Shown here one piece after another: positions 23,399 through 31,364 of a stretch of 64,000 bases of DNA (positions within the stretch are counted from its first letter, which is position 1; each line of letters starts with the position of its first letter). The notes under the pieces are model-generated. The model had not been told where the DNA came from. It saw only the letters and a list, made by a program, of their open reading frames with translations, and did no database searches. A program made the translations under genes and the position numbers. Source of the DNA: an uncultured Alphaproteobacteria bacterium (GTDB taxonomy: Bacteria; Pseudomonadota; Alphaproteobacteria; RF32; CAG-239); assembly GCA_910576955.1 (NCBI GenBank), contig CAJTJB010000001.1, positions 1 to 64,000 on the forward strand. The letters are read 5' to 3'.

Positions 23399-24070
23399 AT
23401 GAGCAAAACTATCACATTTTTTTCTGCGGCGGCGGTGAGTGCGGCAGCCCTTTTGGCGGCAGGCAGCGCAGCGGCGGAAATTCCGGCGGATACCATCCAA
23501 CATTTTCATCAAGGCAAATTCAGTTCAGAAAAAGGAGAATTTAAAATGTCACAAAATAACGTACAGGACGAAACCCTTTGGGAAAAGACCAAAGAAATGG
23601 GCGCAAAGGCTTGGGAAGCCACTAAAGAGGGCACTGCAAAAGCCTGGGACAAAACCAAAGAATTAAGCAGTGACGCATGGGACAAGACAAAAGAATTAAG
23701 CGGCAATGCGGGCGACGCCGTGGCTGACAAGTCTGAAGACGCTTGGGAGGCTACAAAAGACGGCACGGCAAAAGCCTGGGACAAAACCAAAGAAGTGAGC
23801 GGCGAAGCATGGGATGCTACTAAAGAAGGGGCTGCCAAAGCCGGTGATGCGATTGCCGACACCTCCAAAAACGCATGGGAAGCAACCAAAGACGGAACTG
23901 AAAAAGCTTGGGACAAAACTAAAGAGGCCAGCAGCGATGCTTGGGAAGCCACAAAAGAAGCAGCTGATGATGCCGGCGATGCCATCAGCGGCAAAGACTA
24001 CGACAACCCGATGTATAAACCGGAAAACGGCACCGACAGCCACCATTACAACCATCATGCCGGAAACTGA
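23399..24070 (+). CDS. LEA-like 11-mer repeat protein with signal peptide
   Basis: Counting from the ATG 7 nt after AAGGAG, this 223-aa protein begins with a signal peptide (SKTITFFSAAAVSAAALLAA, cleavage after AAAE-type site). From residue 50 it is almost entirely degenerate 11-residue repeats of the form AWxxTKEGTAK / AWDKTKELSSD, ending in a His/Asn-rich tail (SHHYNHHAGN). The repeat matches group 3 LEA proteins, amphipathic helices that protect membranes or proteins during drying or osmotic stress. A second in-frame ATG at 23546 has a strong AGGAG 8 nt upstream and would give a cytoplasmic form starting MSQNNVQDETLW. A terminator follows and an MscK-like channel is next door. Confidence 0.75.
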   Translation: MSKTITFFSAAAVSAAALLAAGSAAAEIPADTIQHFHQGKFSSEKGEFKMSQNNVQDETLWEKTKEMGAKAWEATKEGTAKAWDKTKELSSDAWDKTKELSGNAGDAVADKSEDAWEATKDGTAKAWDKTKEVSGEAWDATKEGAAKAGDAIADTSKNAWEATKDGTEKAWDKTKEASSDAWEATKEAADDAGDAISGKDYDNPMYKPENGTDSHHYNHHAGN

Positions 24071-24092
24071 TTTTTACAGCAAAAACGGCTGT

Positions 24093-24126
24093 TCCCCCGC
24101 AGTTATCCTCGCGGGGGATTTTTTGT
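24093..24126 (+). terminator. terminator of the LEA-like gene
   Basis: TCCCCCGC / GCGGGGGA with a 10-nt loop, followed by a T-rich tract. Confidence 0.88.
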
Positions 24127-24192
24127 TTTGACAATACGATTGTTTTTAAGCAAAGTATGCTTATCTTACCGTTTGTTTTTTAAGGATATGCA

Positions 24193-26610
24193 ATGACTGT
24201 TTTGAGAATTTTGATATTGGGACTGATGTTTTTAACTGCTCCGGCAACAATGGCGCAACCGGCAACGGGGAACAATGCGGCAGATGCGGAAACCGCATTT
24301 GATACGGCGGCAGCAAACAAAACGCTTGATAACCTCACCAAAAAACTGAACGCCCATAAAGTCAGCCGCGAAGAAACCGAAGAGCTGATGGACACGCTGA
24401 CCGCGTTGCAAGCGCAGACGCAGAATTCGCAAAAGCAGACGGCTGCCGAGCTTAACAATATATCCAAGAAAATCAGCGCTTTAAACAGCAGTTCGGCAGA
24501 GGGAGAAGAAGATTTGCCCGAGATTGCCAAAGAAAAGTCCAAATATGAGGCTCAAGCTGCCAAATTAAAATCCCAGCAGGCACAGGCGGCGCTCATCCTT
24601 ACCAAAATCGACGAGATTAACAACCTGATTATGAAAAGCCGCAACCAAGAGCTGATTAACGATATTTTGACCAAACAGAGCTCAATTTTCCAGCCCGAGG
24701 AATTTTGGCAGTCGCTGTTAAGTTTCGGCGGCTTTTTGAAAGAGATTTTGATTTCGCCCTTAAACTGGTACCACAAACTCAAGCCCGAGCAACAGGAAAA
24801 CGCGCGGCACAGTTTGGGCATTCTTTCGCTGATGATTGGGGCGGCATTTGCGATTGCCGTGTTTATCCGCGCTTATATCCGCAAGCATTACGGCTATAAT
24901 CTGGACATCAGTGCGCCCTCGTATGGGCAGAAATTTCGCGCGGCGGTGTGGATTTTTGTGGCAAACGGGGCTATTCCCGCGGCTATTATTGCGGCGTTTT
25001 GGGCGTGGATTAACAATTATGAGCTGATGGCGGGCAGCGATTTTCTTATCCTGTTGAAAAACTTTGCGGTTTATCTGTTGTATTTCCTTATCTTTCGTGC
25101 CGGTGTGCTGGCGGCATTTGCCCCGCGCAATCCGGACTGGCGCATTTTTAACATTGACGCGAAAAAGGTGCGGCGTGCCTCAAACGCGCTGATTACCGCG
25201 GCGGCGATGATTACTGCCGTTTCTTTTTTCCGGACGCTTGCAACCGAGATGTCTCACAAGCCCGAGATTATCTATTCAATGCAGATTTTTGCTAACGCGA
25301 TTAAGGCGTTTGCCGTGGTGTGGGTCGCGTATCGGGTGCTATATGACGTAAAAGATTTATCCGATGAAGAAGTTGAGAGCGAGAATATTCAAAAACTTTC
25401 GGTTTCGGCGCAGACGGCTCTCGCCATCATTCTGTTTATGGCAACTGCGTTCGGGTTTTCACTGTTTGGGTACATCAGTTTTTCGGCATATCTGATTAAC
25501 CGGTTTATCATTTCCGCCGGCGTGGTGAGCGCCCTTTATATTGCCTACAATTTGCTTTTGATGCTTTATCATATGGTTATCCGCTGGCGGTTTTGGATTA
25601 CGGCGTTTCGGATTAACCGGCGGTCGCTGATTAAGAGCGAGGTGTGGTTCGGGATTATCTTAACGCCGGTTGTTTATCTTTTCGGCGCACTTGTTCTGTT
25701 AGCTGTGTGGGGCGTGTCGGTCGATATTTTGATTGCGAAGACCAAAGGGGTTTTGACCGGCTTTAACATTGGCGAGGTGCATGTTTCGATTACCTCCCTT
25801 TTATTGGGCATTATCGCCTTTTGGGTGGCGATGCTGTTGGTTAAAATGCTGAAAAGCAGCATTCAGCAAGGCGCATTAAGCAAGCTTGATTTTGATGACG
25901 GGATGAAAAATTCGATTATCTCGGGCGTCGGTTTTTTCGGGTTTATCGTTTCGGTGATTTTGGGCATTGCCGTAGCGGGCGGAAGCTTTAAGAGCTTGGC
26001 GATTATGGCGGGCGCGCTTTCCTTTGGCGCAGGTCTTGGTTTGCAAAACATTGTCAGCAACCTTGTTGCCGGCATCACGATTTTGTTTGAACGCCCGATT
26101 AAACTCGGCGACATAGTCAATATTAACGGCTATGAGGGCACGGTTAAGCAAATCAGTATGCGCTCGACGATTTTGGAGATGGGCAACAAATCCAACGTGA
26201 TTATTCCAAACTCGGCGATTATTTCGGGCAGCGTGGTCAACAAAACCCATGACAACCGGATGATGCGCATTGAAATCAAGGTCGGCGTGGACTATGACAG
26301 CAATATTAACCAAGTGCGGGATATTTTGCTTTCTATCGCCAAAAATGAAGAGGGCGTTTTGAAAACCCCTGCCCCGTCGCTGATGTTTACGGACTTTGGC
26401 GACAGCAGCCTTGATTTTCAGCTTAACTGCTACATCTCAAACATTTCCCAAAATGCGGAAATTACTTTTAACCTGCGCGAAAAGATTATCAACGCTTTCA
26501 GAGAGGCGGGAATAAACATTCCGTTTCCGCAACGCGTGGTGCGCCCGCTTACCGGTAATTCCGCGCCTCTAGAGCCGCTTAATCCGGCTGTTGACCAAAC
26601 CTTAAGTTGA
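24193..26610 (+). CDS. MscS-family mechanosensitive channel, MscK-like
   Basis: This 805-aa protein has a signal peptide (LILGLMFLTAPATMA), a periplasmic coiled-coil region (about 40-150, rich in Lys/Glu/Gln), then about eight to eleven membrane helices. The MscS core follows: TM3 as AGALSFGAGLGLQNIVSNLV, LFERPIKLGDIVNI entering the beta domain, and a C-terminal alpha/beta domain ending about residue 785. Its length lies between small MscS and full MscK/YbiO proteins. It opens under membrane tension to release solutes after osmotic downshock. Its position beside a LEA-like gene suggests shared osmotic stress duty. Confidence 0.9.
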   Translation: MTVLRILILGLMFLTAPATMAQPATGNNAADAETAFDTAAANKTLDNLTKKLNAHKVSREETEELMDTLTALQAQTQNSQKQTAAELNNISKKISALNSSSAEGEEDLPEIAKEKSKYEAQAAKLKSQQAQAALILTKIDEINNLIMKSRNQELINDILTKQSSIFQPEEFWQSLLSFGGFLKEILISPLNWYHKLKPEQQENARHSLGILSLMIGAAFAIAVFIRAYIRKHYGYNLDISAPSYGQKFRAAVWIFVANGAIPAAIIAAFWAWINNYELMAGSDFLILLKNFAVYLLYFLIFRAGVLAAFAPRNPDWRIFNIDAKKVRRASNALITAAAMITAVSFFRTLATEMSHKPEIIYSMQIFANAIKAFAVVWVAYRVLYDVKDLSDEEVESENIQKLSVSAQTALAIILFMATAFGFSLFGYISFSAYLINRFIISAGVVSALYIAYNLLLMLYHMVIRWRFWITAFRINRRSLIKSEVWFGIILTPVVYLFGALVLLAVWGVSVDILIAKTKGVLTGFNIGEVHVSITSLLLGIIAFWVAMLLVKMLKSSIQQGALSKLDFDDGMKNSIISGVGFFGFIVSVILGIAVAGGSFKSLAIMAGALSFGAGLGLQNIVSNLVAGITILFERPIKLGDIVNINGYEGTVKQISMRSTILEMGNKSNVIIPNSAIISGSVVNKTHDNRMMRIEIKVGVDYDSNINQVRDILLSIAKNEEGVLKTPAPSLMFTDFGDSSLDFQLNCYISNISQNAEITFNLREKIINAFREAGINIPFPQRVVRPLTGNSAPLEPLNPAVDQTLS

Positions 26611-26703
26611 GGATAACTAATCTTTTATTTTGCAAAAGAGGAAAATCCAAGAAACAATGCTTATATTGTCGGGGTAATTTTTTATTTAATTAACAGGAGA
26701 AAT

Positions 26704-27069
26704 ATGATGAAGAAATTTTTAGCGGTTTTGGCTTTGGCTTTAACATTTGTTGCTGCCGGAAATGCAGTTGCGAAAAAGGCAAAAGGCGGTTTTCAGGGAC
26801 CGACTACTGCAAGCGCATCCGTTGCGGAAGCTTTGAAAATGGATGACGATACGCCGGTTGTTTTGCGCGGCAAAATTGAAAAAAGCCTGGGCGATGAAAA
26901 ATACCAGTTCAATGACGGAACAGGCGTTATCGTGGTTGAAATTGACGATGACGAGTGGAACGGCGTGGTTGTTAAACCGGAAAACACCGTTGAGCTCCGC
27001 GGCGAGATAGATAAAGATATGATGCAGGCGCCGGAAGTGGACGTTGAAACCGTTATCTTGGTTGACTAA
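26704..27069 (+). CDS. periplasmic OB-fold stress protein (YgiW/YdeI, BOF family)
   Basis: This 121-aa protein has a signal peptide (MMKKFLAVLALALTFVAAGNAVA). A BOF domain of about 85 residues follows: SVAEALKMDDDTPVVLRGKI, then YQFNDGTGVIVVEIDDDEW and VELRGEIDKD. Family members are small periplasmic OB-fold proteins induced by cationic peptides, metals or oxidative stress. It is monocistronic with AGGAG 4 nt before the start and a terminator behind. Confidence 0.9.
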   Translation: MMKKFLAVLALALTFVAAGNAVAKKAKGGFQGPTTASASVAEALKMDDDTPVVLRGKIEKSLGDEKYQFNDGTGVIVVEIDDDEWNGVVVKPENTVELRGEIDKDMMQAPEVDVETVILVD

Positions 27070-27090
27070 TTTTATATTACGGACTGAAAG

Positions 27091-27120
27091 CAGGGTTTCG
27101 GGCGAAGCCCTGTTTTTTTT
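27091..27120 (+). terminator. terminator of the OB-fold gene
   Basis: CAGGG...CCCTG stem, extended by inner pairs, followed by eight Ts. It sits between convergent genes. Confidence 0.85.
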
Positions 27121-27880
27121 ATATCTCTAGCACCATACCGTCGTATGCCGTTTCAAACTCTTTTCTTAAAGCTTTATCATCCACGCGAGCGGAGATGTGG
27201 GTTAAAATCGTCCTTTCGGGGGAAACATCGGCAATTATTTTTTTGATATTATCTATATCGCTGTGTCCGTTTGCGGCTTTTTCATAACCGTTATTACACT
27301 CGATTAACAGCAGTTTGAGGTTTTGCAACATCGATTTGGCTTGCGTGGGCATTTCCTGCCAATCGGTCACATACGCGAAATCTTTATAGCGAAAAGCAGA
27401 AGAATAGATATGGTGATGTGGGAAAAGAGCTGTTTCCATTTTAAGCCCGCAAACCGTAAACGAGCCACAATCGGGAAGAGTTTTCCACTCTATTTTTTTG
27501 CTGTCCGGTTCGGCTTCCGCCTGCCCCGCAAACAAATAGCCGTAGTTTTCTTTTAAGCCCTGCATTGTGTTTCGGGCGGCATAAACTTCTATGCTATGGT
27601 TCAACAGCTTGGTCGCGCGCGGCAGTTCGGGGATACCGGCGATATGGTCATAATGGCAATGGGTGATTAAAACCGCATCAATATTTTTGACATTGTTTTT
27701 ATTTATCTGCTCCCGAAAGTCCGGACCGCAGTCAATTAAAATGCTTTTTCCTTTGTCTTGCAAGAGGATTGAAGCACGCGTGCGGCAATTTTCGGGGTTA
27801 GACATATCCGCGTTGCCCCAAGTGTTGAATATCATCGGCACGCCATACGCCGAACCAGAACCGAGAACTGTTATTCGCAT
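27119..27880 (-). CDS. metallo-beta-lactamase-fold hydrolase (PhnP-like)
   Basis: This 253-aa protein carries the binuclear metal motif ITHCHYDHIAGI (HxHxDH), LIDCGPDFREQ, a later histidine in LFPHHHIYSSAF, the aspartate in YVTDWQEMP and the final LTHIS. The GSGSAYGVPMI start and the cysteine near CRTRASILLQ match the PhnP/cyclic-phosphate phosphodiesterase group. It probably hydrolyses a cyclic nucleotide or cyclic phosphate ester. The gene overlaps the upstream HD-domain hydrolase gene by 10 nt. No phn genes are nearby, so the substrate need not be a phosphonate intermediate. Confidence 0.88.
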   Translation of the reverse strand: MRITVLGSGSAYGVPMIFNTWGNADMSNPENCRTRASILLQDKGKSILIDCGPDFREQINKNNVKNIDAVLITHCHYDHIAGIPELPRATKLLNHSIEVYAARNTMQGLKENYGYLFAGQAEAEPDSKKIEWKTLPDCGSFTVCGLKMETALFPHHHIYSSAFRYKDFAYVTDWQEMPTQAKSMLQNLKLLLIECNNGYEKAANGHSDIDNIKKIIADVSPERTILTHISARVDDKALRKEFETAYDGMVLEI

Positions 27881-28710
27881 TTCTTTTCCGCTTCCTTTAC
27901 CTGATTGATAATTTTTTGTTGTAACGTTTTATCAAGATTGTATTTTTCCAGCTCCGACAGTAAATATTTCATAAAACCGTTTTCTCTGCTAATTCGATAT
28001 GAGGCAGCATAATTTATATCATAAAGCCACGAAATATCCATCAAAATCCGGTCGGCAAATGTTTTGACGGTGGGAAACAGGATTGTCTGCTGCGCCGTAA
28101 ATTGCCCGACAACATCGGCAGAAAGCGGCGCGTTGCGGTGCTCATACGGCAATTGTTTATAAAAAATATCGTGATATAGGCGTTGTTCTTTCTTTATTGA
28201 CTGCAAATTAGCCAGTTTGTCGGCATCTCGCACCAAAAACAATATTTGTTTGATTTCCTCTTTATCCGGCAGACGCATAAAGTTTTGCCACTCAGGCGCC
28301 TTATAAACATCTTCCATCATCCGGCCGTGAAATTTGACGGCGGCTAAAATGCGCGGGTCATTATAAAGGGGATTTTTTAAAAGCGTGTTATAGCCTATAT
28401 CCCCGTGATTTAATTGAAATGACGCAGCGTCAATATACTCTTTGTTTTGTTCGGCCTGATAGCGCAGCATACCTTCTTCAAAACGCCCGACATCGTGAAA
28501 CAAAAGGGCGCGTTCGGCAGTGGCTACAAAATCCGGCGTGTTGTTAGCCAATTCAAACGTTTGAGAAATTATCTTCCTGCCGAATTTTAAAACTTGCGTG
28601 GAGTGTCTGACCTTATGGGTAAGAAAAGTCTGATAATAATCATCGGACGAAATAAGAATCGCCGCTTGTTTGTAATATTGCCGAAAATTGATAAAATCCG
28701 CCTTTTGCAT
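27871..28710 (-). CDS. HD-domain hydrolase
   Basis: This 279-aa protein has an HD metal-binding core: HKVRHSTQVLKFG (first His), LLFHDVGRFEEGM (HD), AVKFHGRM and VRDADKLANLQ. The spacing is that of HD/HDc phosphohydrolases acting on nucleotides or nucleic acid ends. It overlaps the MBL-fold hydrolase gene by 10 nt, so the two phosphoesterase-type enzymes are made together and may act on linked substrates. Confidence 0.85.
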   Translation of the reverse strand: MQKADFINFRQYYKQAAILISSDDYYQTFLTHKVRHSTQVLKFGRKIISQTFELANNTPDFVATAERALLFHDVGRFEEGMLRYQAEQNKEYIDAASFQLNHGDIGYNTLLKNPLYNDPRILAAVKFHGRMMEDVYKAPEWQNFMRLPDKEEIKQILFLVRDADKLANLQSIKKEQRLYHDIFYKQLPYEHRNAPLSADVVGQFTAQQTILFPTVKTFADRILMDISWLYDINYAASYRISRENGFMKYLLSELEKYNLDKTLQQKIINQVKEAEKKCE

Positions 28711-28761
28711 TGTTTTTCCTCTTGTCGGAAAGGATGGTAAAACATAAAAACTAAAATTTGT

Positions 28762-29736
28762 TTAACGTACGGATTGTGTTTTTTGTTTGAAAGCCATTTG
28801 CGCCAGCTCCTGACTGTTATGGGCCTGAACTTTGTCGGTGATGAAGGCGTGAACATCAATGACAATGCCTTTACGGGGCTTTTCGTCTGCTTTTCTTTCA
28901 AACATCGGCAAATTTCTTTGTGTGGCAGTAAAGCCTAAAAGCAACGGATTTCCCTGTTCATCAACCCCTGAGACCATCATTGCGTGCTGTGGTTTCCCTT
29001 TACCGTCAAATAACATAACAATATCGCCTTTGCGTATATTTTCTATATCTCTAAGATTCCCGCTTGCGGAAGTTTTGGCGTATTGTTCAAGTTCTTTGGC
29101 CAAATCTTCCGGCTGAGCGAGGTTTTCGTTATTTGTCTTTTCAGAAAACAGCGATAAACCGTATTCCTGCTCCATCTTCAGCAAAGAAACGGTTATTCCT
29201 TTGGTGCAGTTACCTTTGTCTGCAAAACCGTTTGTTTCCCCGAAAAAGCTATCGCCTATTATTCTGCGGTGCATTCTTTCTATGGTTTTGCTGACAAGGT
29301 TCTTTCTGATATACTTATCTTCGAGTTTTTGTTCCGCTATTTCTTTGCTGAAATGAGAATACAGCGAATTCACTATTTTACGCTTCGTTTCCATATTCGG
29401 CGCATTATCAATCTCCTCTTTCACAGCAAGAAATTCCGAACGATTGCGGAAATTATTATAGATTATATTGACATGGATATTTTCACAAAACACCTTAAAA
29501 TCATTATCTTCTGTGGGGACTCTCTTTTTAGCATCTTCTTTTTCTTTCTCGGTTTTCGGGGCTCTATATTCGTTTTCCTGTTTAAAGATGTTTTCAAGCA
29601 AAGGCAACATTTCTACCGTTGACTTTCCCTCAAACAGCTCAAGGCTTTCTTTTTGCAACTTTATTAAGGCATCATTGCGGCGGATAACGTCTTCCACATA
29701 CCTGTTATACATTTCTTCTGCGTTGATTAGTGCCAT
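28762..29736 (-). CDS. hypothetical cytosolic protein with a possible papain-like/NlpC fold
   Basis: This 324-aa protein starts at the ATG 7 nt after AAGGAG (MALINAEEMY), ten codons later than the longest frame. Residues 1-150 are charged and helical. In the second half a candidate cysteine protease layout is seen: ADKGNCTKGITVSLLKM (C177 at the head of a helix), then IRKGDIVMLFDGKGKPQHAM with H251 opening a strand, and LLLGFTATQRN as the next strand. This Cys-helix then GD-strand-His order is the NlpC/P60 / papain-like arrangement. No signal peptide is visible, so an injected effector or cytoplasmic peptidase is possible. The family assignment is uncertain. Confidence 0.55.
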   Translation of the reverse strand: MALINAEEMYNRYVEDVIRRNDALIKLQKESLELFEGKSTVEMLPLLENIFKQENEYRAPKTEKEKEDAKKRVPTEDNDFKVFCENIHVNIIYNNFRNRSEFLAVKEEIDNAPNMETKRKIVNSLYSHFSKEIAEQKLEDKYIRKNLVSKTIERMHRRIIGDSFFGETNGFADKGNCTKGITVSLLKMEQEYGLSLFSEKTNNENLAQPEDLAKELEQYAKTSASGNLRDIENIRKGDIVMLFDGKGKPQHAMMVSGVDEQGNPLLLGFTATQRNLPMFERKADEKPRKGIVIDVHAFITDKVQAHNSQELAQMAFKQKTQSVR

Positions 29737-29826
29737 TTGTTTGCTCCTTTTCATAAATTGTAACATAAGTTTACCGCAAATACAACCCTTTTATGCTTGA
29801 CATTTGCCAATTTGCGGTTATTCTAA

Positions 29827-29881
29827 GGTTGTTCTTGATGCTTGCAGGGCTTATAAGCATAGAACATATACCAACCGAGCC
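29827..29881 (+). promoter_or_regulatory. leader stem-loop A of the NAD salvage operon
   Basis: Inner stem ATGCTT/AAGCAT (29838-29843, 29855-29860), loop GCAGGGCTTAT (29844-29854), then stem GTTCT/AGAAC after a 2-nt 5' bulge, and an outer GGTT/AACC. GAGCC at 29877-29881 can pair with GGCTT of the loop to make an H-type pseudoknot. The 11-nt loop is identical to that of element B at 30664-30722 although the stems differ in sequence. Confidence 0.6.
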
Positions 29882-29929
29882 GAGGTTAATGAGATTGTTA
29901 GACGTTACGGGTCTATTTAAATTTCGACA

Positions 29930-29957
29930 GCGGCTCCTCATATAAGGAGTTTTTTTA
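29930..29957 (+). promoter_or_regulatory. hairpin masking the ribosome binding site of the NMN adenylyltransferase gene
   Basis: CTCCT-catata-AGGAG forms a 5-bp hairpin whose 3' arm is the AGGAG ribosome binding site itself, followed by seven Ts and the ATG at 29958. It could act as an inhibitory hairpin or a weak terminator coupled to stem-loop A about 60 nt upstream. Confidence 0.5.
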
Positions 29958-30500
29958 ATGTCTGAATACAAATACAAACACGGACTTTCGATTATGCGGG
30001 CACAGCCTTTTCATATCGGTCACCAAAAGCTCGTGGACAGGATGCTCGCAGAGTGCGAACGCGTTACGATTGTGTTGGGCTCTATCCAAGAGCAGGGAAC
30101 GGCGCGAAATCCGTTGAACTACACCACCCGCAAAAAGATGATTCAAAATATTTACCGCAGCAAGCCGGAATATGAACGGCTCAAGATTATAGGGTTGTTT
30201 GATATTAATAACCCGGCGGAATGGGGCGAGTATGTGCTTGATTTCATTAAAGAGAGTTTTCCCGATATGCCGACACCGGATGTTTATTACGCCGGCTCGA
30301 GCTATGACGCGCATTGGTTTCGGGAATGCTTCAACAACATTGAGCTGGAAGACCGCACTGACCCGAACTTCCCGTTTGTGACCGGAACGATGGTGCGCGA
30401 TATGATAAAATTCGGCGACAACCGCTGGAAGAATTTTATCGCACCGGAAAACCACCACATCGTGGAGGAATATTTTAACAAAAAACGCGGCATAATATAG
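29958..30500 (+). CDS. nadM: nicotinamide/nicotinate mononucleotide adenylyltransferase (NadM-like)
   Basis: This 180-aa nucleotidyltransferase has the HxGH ATP-binding motif in RAQPFHIGHQKL (residues 19-22) and the C-terminal GTMVRDMI segment, equivalent to the ISxTxxR motif. Length and the central YAGSSYDAHWFRE match NadM-type enzymes without the Nudix domain seen in some bacterial NadMs. It joins AMP from ATP to NMN or NaMN. It heads an operon with nicotinamidase, pncB and nadE, which fits the NaMN-to-NaAD step. The ribosome binding site lies in a hairpin and a loop-conserved leader element lies upstream, so expression is probably controlled through the RNA. Confidence 0.85.
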   Translation: MSEYKYKHGLSIMRAQPFHIGHQKLVDRMLAECERVTIVLGSIQEQGTARNPLNYTTRKKMIQNIYRSKPEYERLKIIGLFDINNPAEWGEYVLDFIKESFPDMPTPDVYYAGSSYDAHWFRECFNNIELEDRTDPNFPFVTGTMVRDMIKFGDNRWKNFIAPENHHIVEEYFNKKRGII

Positions 30501-30510
30501 GGGGCGCGCA

Positions 30511-30614
30511 AAAGTACAATCAGTGGCAGCGCCACAGGCAACAAGGCAAATTTCCTCCTTTATGTACCGGTTATGTACACCGCAGTCGGCAATTTTCCTC
30601 AAGCATTGTACTTT
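30511..30614. repeat. 104-nt inverted-repeat element between nadM and the nicotinamidase gene
   Basis: A perfect 10-bp inverted repeat AAAGTACAAT / ATTGTACTTT closes the element. Inside are GTGGC/GCCAC (30523-30535), TGTAC/GTACA (30563-30579) and two similar segments GGCAAATTTCC and GGCAATTTTCC. It could be a folded mRNA element (processing site) or a small insertion element. No reading frame is supported. Confidence 0.45.
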
Positions 30615-30663
30615 ATCGCACCCGTAGAAACGGCTTCGCCGTTAGTTTAAAGTTTCAATTTTA

Positions 30664-30722
30664 CCGCCTGCGTCTTCTGCAGGGCTTATAGAAGACAGGC
30701 GGCGACATAACCCGAATAAGCC
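30664..30722 (+). promoter_or_regulatory. leader stem-loop B before the nicotinamidase gene
   Basis: Outer stem CCGCCT/AGGCGG, 2-nt 5' bulge, inner stem GTCTTCT/AGAAGAC, loop GCAGGGCTTAT (30679-30689). TAAGCC at 30717-30722 can form 6 bp with GGCTTA of the loop, directly before the AAAGGG ribosome binding site at 30725-30730. This arrangement could hide or expose the ribosome binding site, as in H-type pseudoknot riboswitches. Confidence 0.65.
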
Positions 30723-30738
30723 TGAAAGGGATTTTAAG

Positions 30739-31362
30739 ATGACTAACCGTATTTTGATGCGGATTGATTTTCAAAATGATTTTGTACATCCGCACGGCGC
30801 ACTTTCCATTGAAGCGCCGGAACTGATTGAGAAACACCAAAAATTTGCTGACAGTTTGTTCAAAGGCAGTTTTGACAAGATTATCGACACCTACGACACG
30901 CATTTTCAAGAAACCTACGGACAGACGGTTGAGGCGATGGACTACCCTCTGCACTGTGTGTTCGGCAGCTGGGGCTGGCAGCAGGCGGCACCGTTTAAGC
31001 CGGAACTTAACGTTACGAAAATGTATAAATCCACCACAAACATCTGGAACGAGGTACGGCAATACCGCGATTTGGCAGCGGATTGGAACGGCAAAGAGGT
31101 TTATCTTGCTGGCGTGTTGAGCGATGTGTGCGTGCAGCAGGCTATGAACGGACTATTGAAAAAAGGGGCGCGCGTGGTTGTGCTGGAAGATTTATGCCAA
31201 GGGTTAAACCGGCAGATAAGCGATATTTTGCAAGACGATGTCTACCGCCCGTTTATTGAAAGCGGGAGGCTGAAGAGTATTACTTCCGCGCAGTTTTTTC
31301 GCTGCCGCTTGAACGAGAAGAAAATTCAGCATAATTTAGTCAACAGAGCATTGGGAGAATAG
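30739..31362 (+). CDS. pncA: nicotinamidase-like cysteine hydrolase
   Basis: This 207-aa protein has the isochorismatase/nicotinamidase triad: D10 in MRIDFQNDFVHPHGALS, a lysine in the region after DTYDTHFQETYG, and the nucleophilic cysteine in GVLSDVCVQQAMNGL. The metal-binding aspartate/histidine set is partly visible (IDTYDTHFQ). It converts nicotinamide to nicotinate. It is followed after 2 nt by pncB, supporting this substrate over other amidase reactions. Its leader carries stem-loop B. Confidence 0.87.
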   Translation: MTNRILMRIDFQNDFVHPHGALSIEAPELIEKHQKFADSLFKGSFDKIIDTYDTHFQETYGQTVEAMDYPLHCVFGSWGWQQAAPFKPELNVTKMYKSTTNIWNEVRQYRDLAADWNGKEVYLAGVLSDVCVQQAMNGLLKKGARVVVLEDLCQGLNRQISDILQDDVYRPFIESGRLKSITSAQFFRCRLNEKKIQHNLVNRALGE

Positions 31363-31364
31363 AG

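Noticed and set aside
23509..23994. 161-codon Ser/Ala repeat frame on the minus strand
   Set aside because: Shadow of the LEA-like repeat; its periodicity simply mirrors the real gene.
24128..24160. TTGACA upstream of the MscS-type gene as a promoter
   Set aside because: The nearest TATGCT-like -10 lies about 22 nt away, too far for a sigma-70 promoter.
29955..30602. 215-codon minus-strand frame opposite nadM
   Set aside because: It is the mirror of the NadM-like gene; the plus-strand product has clear HxGH and other motifs and the mirror has none.
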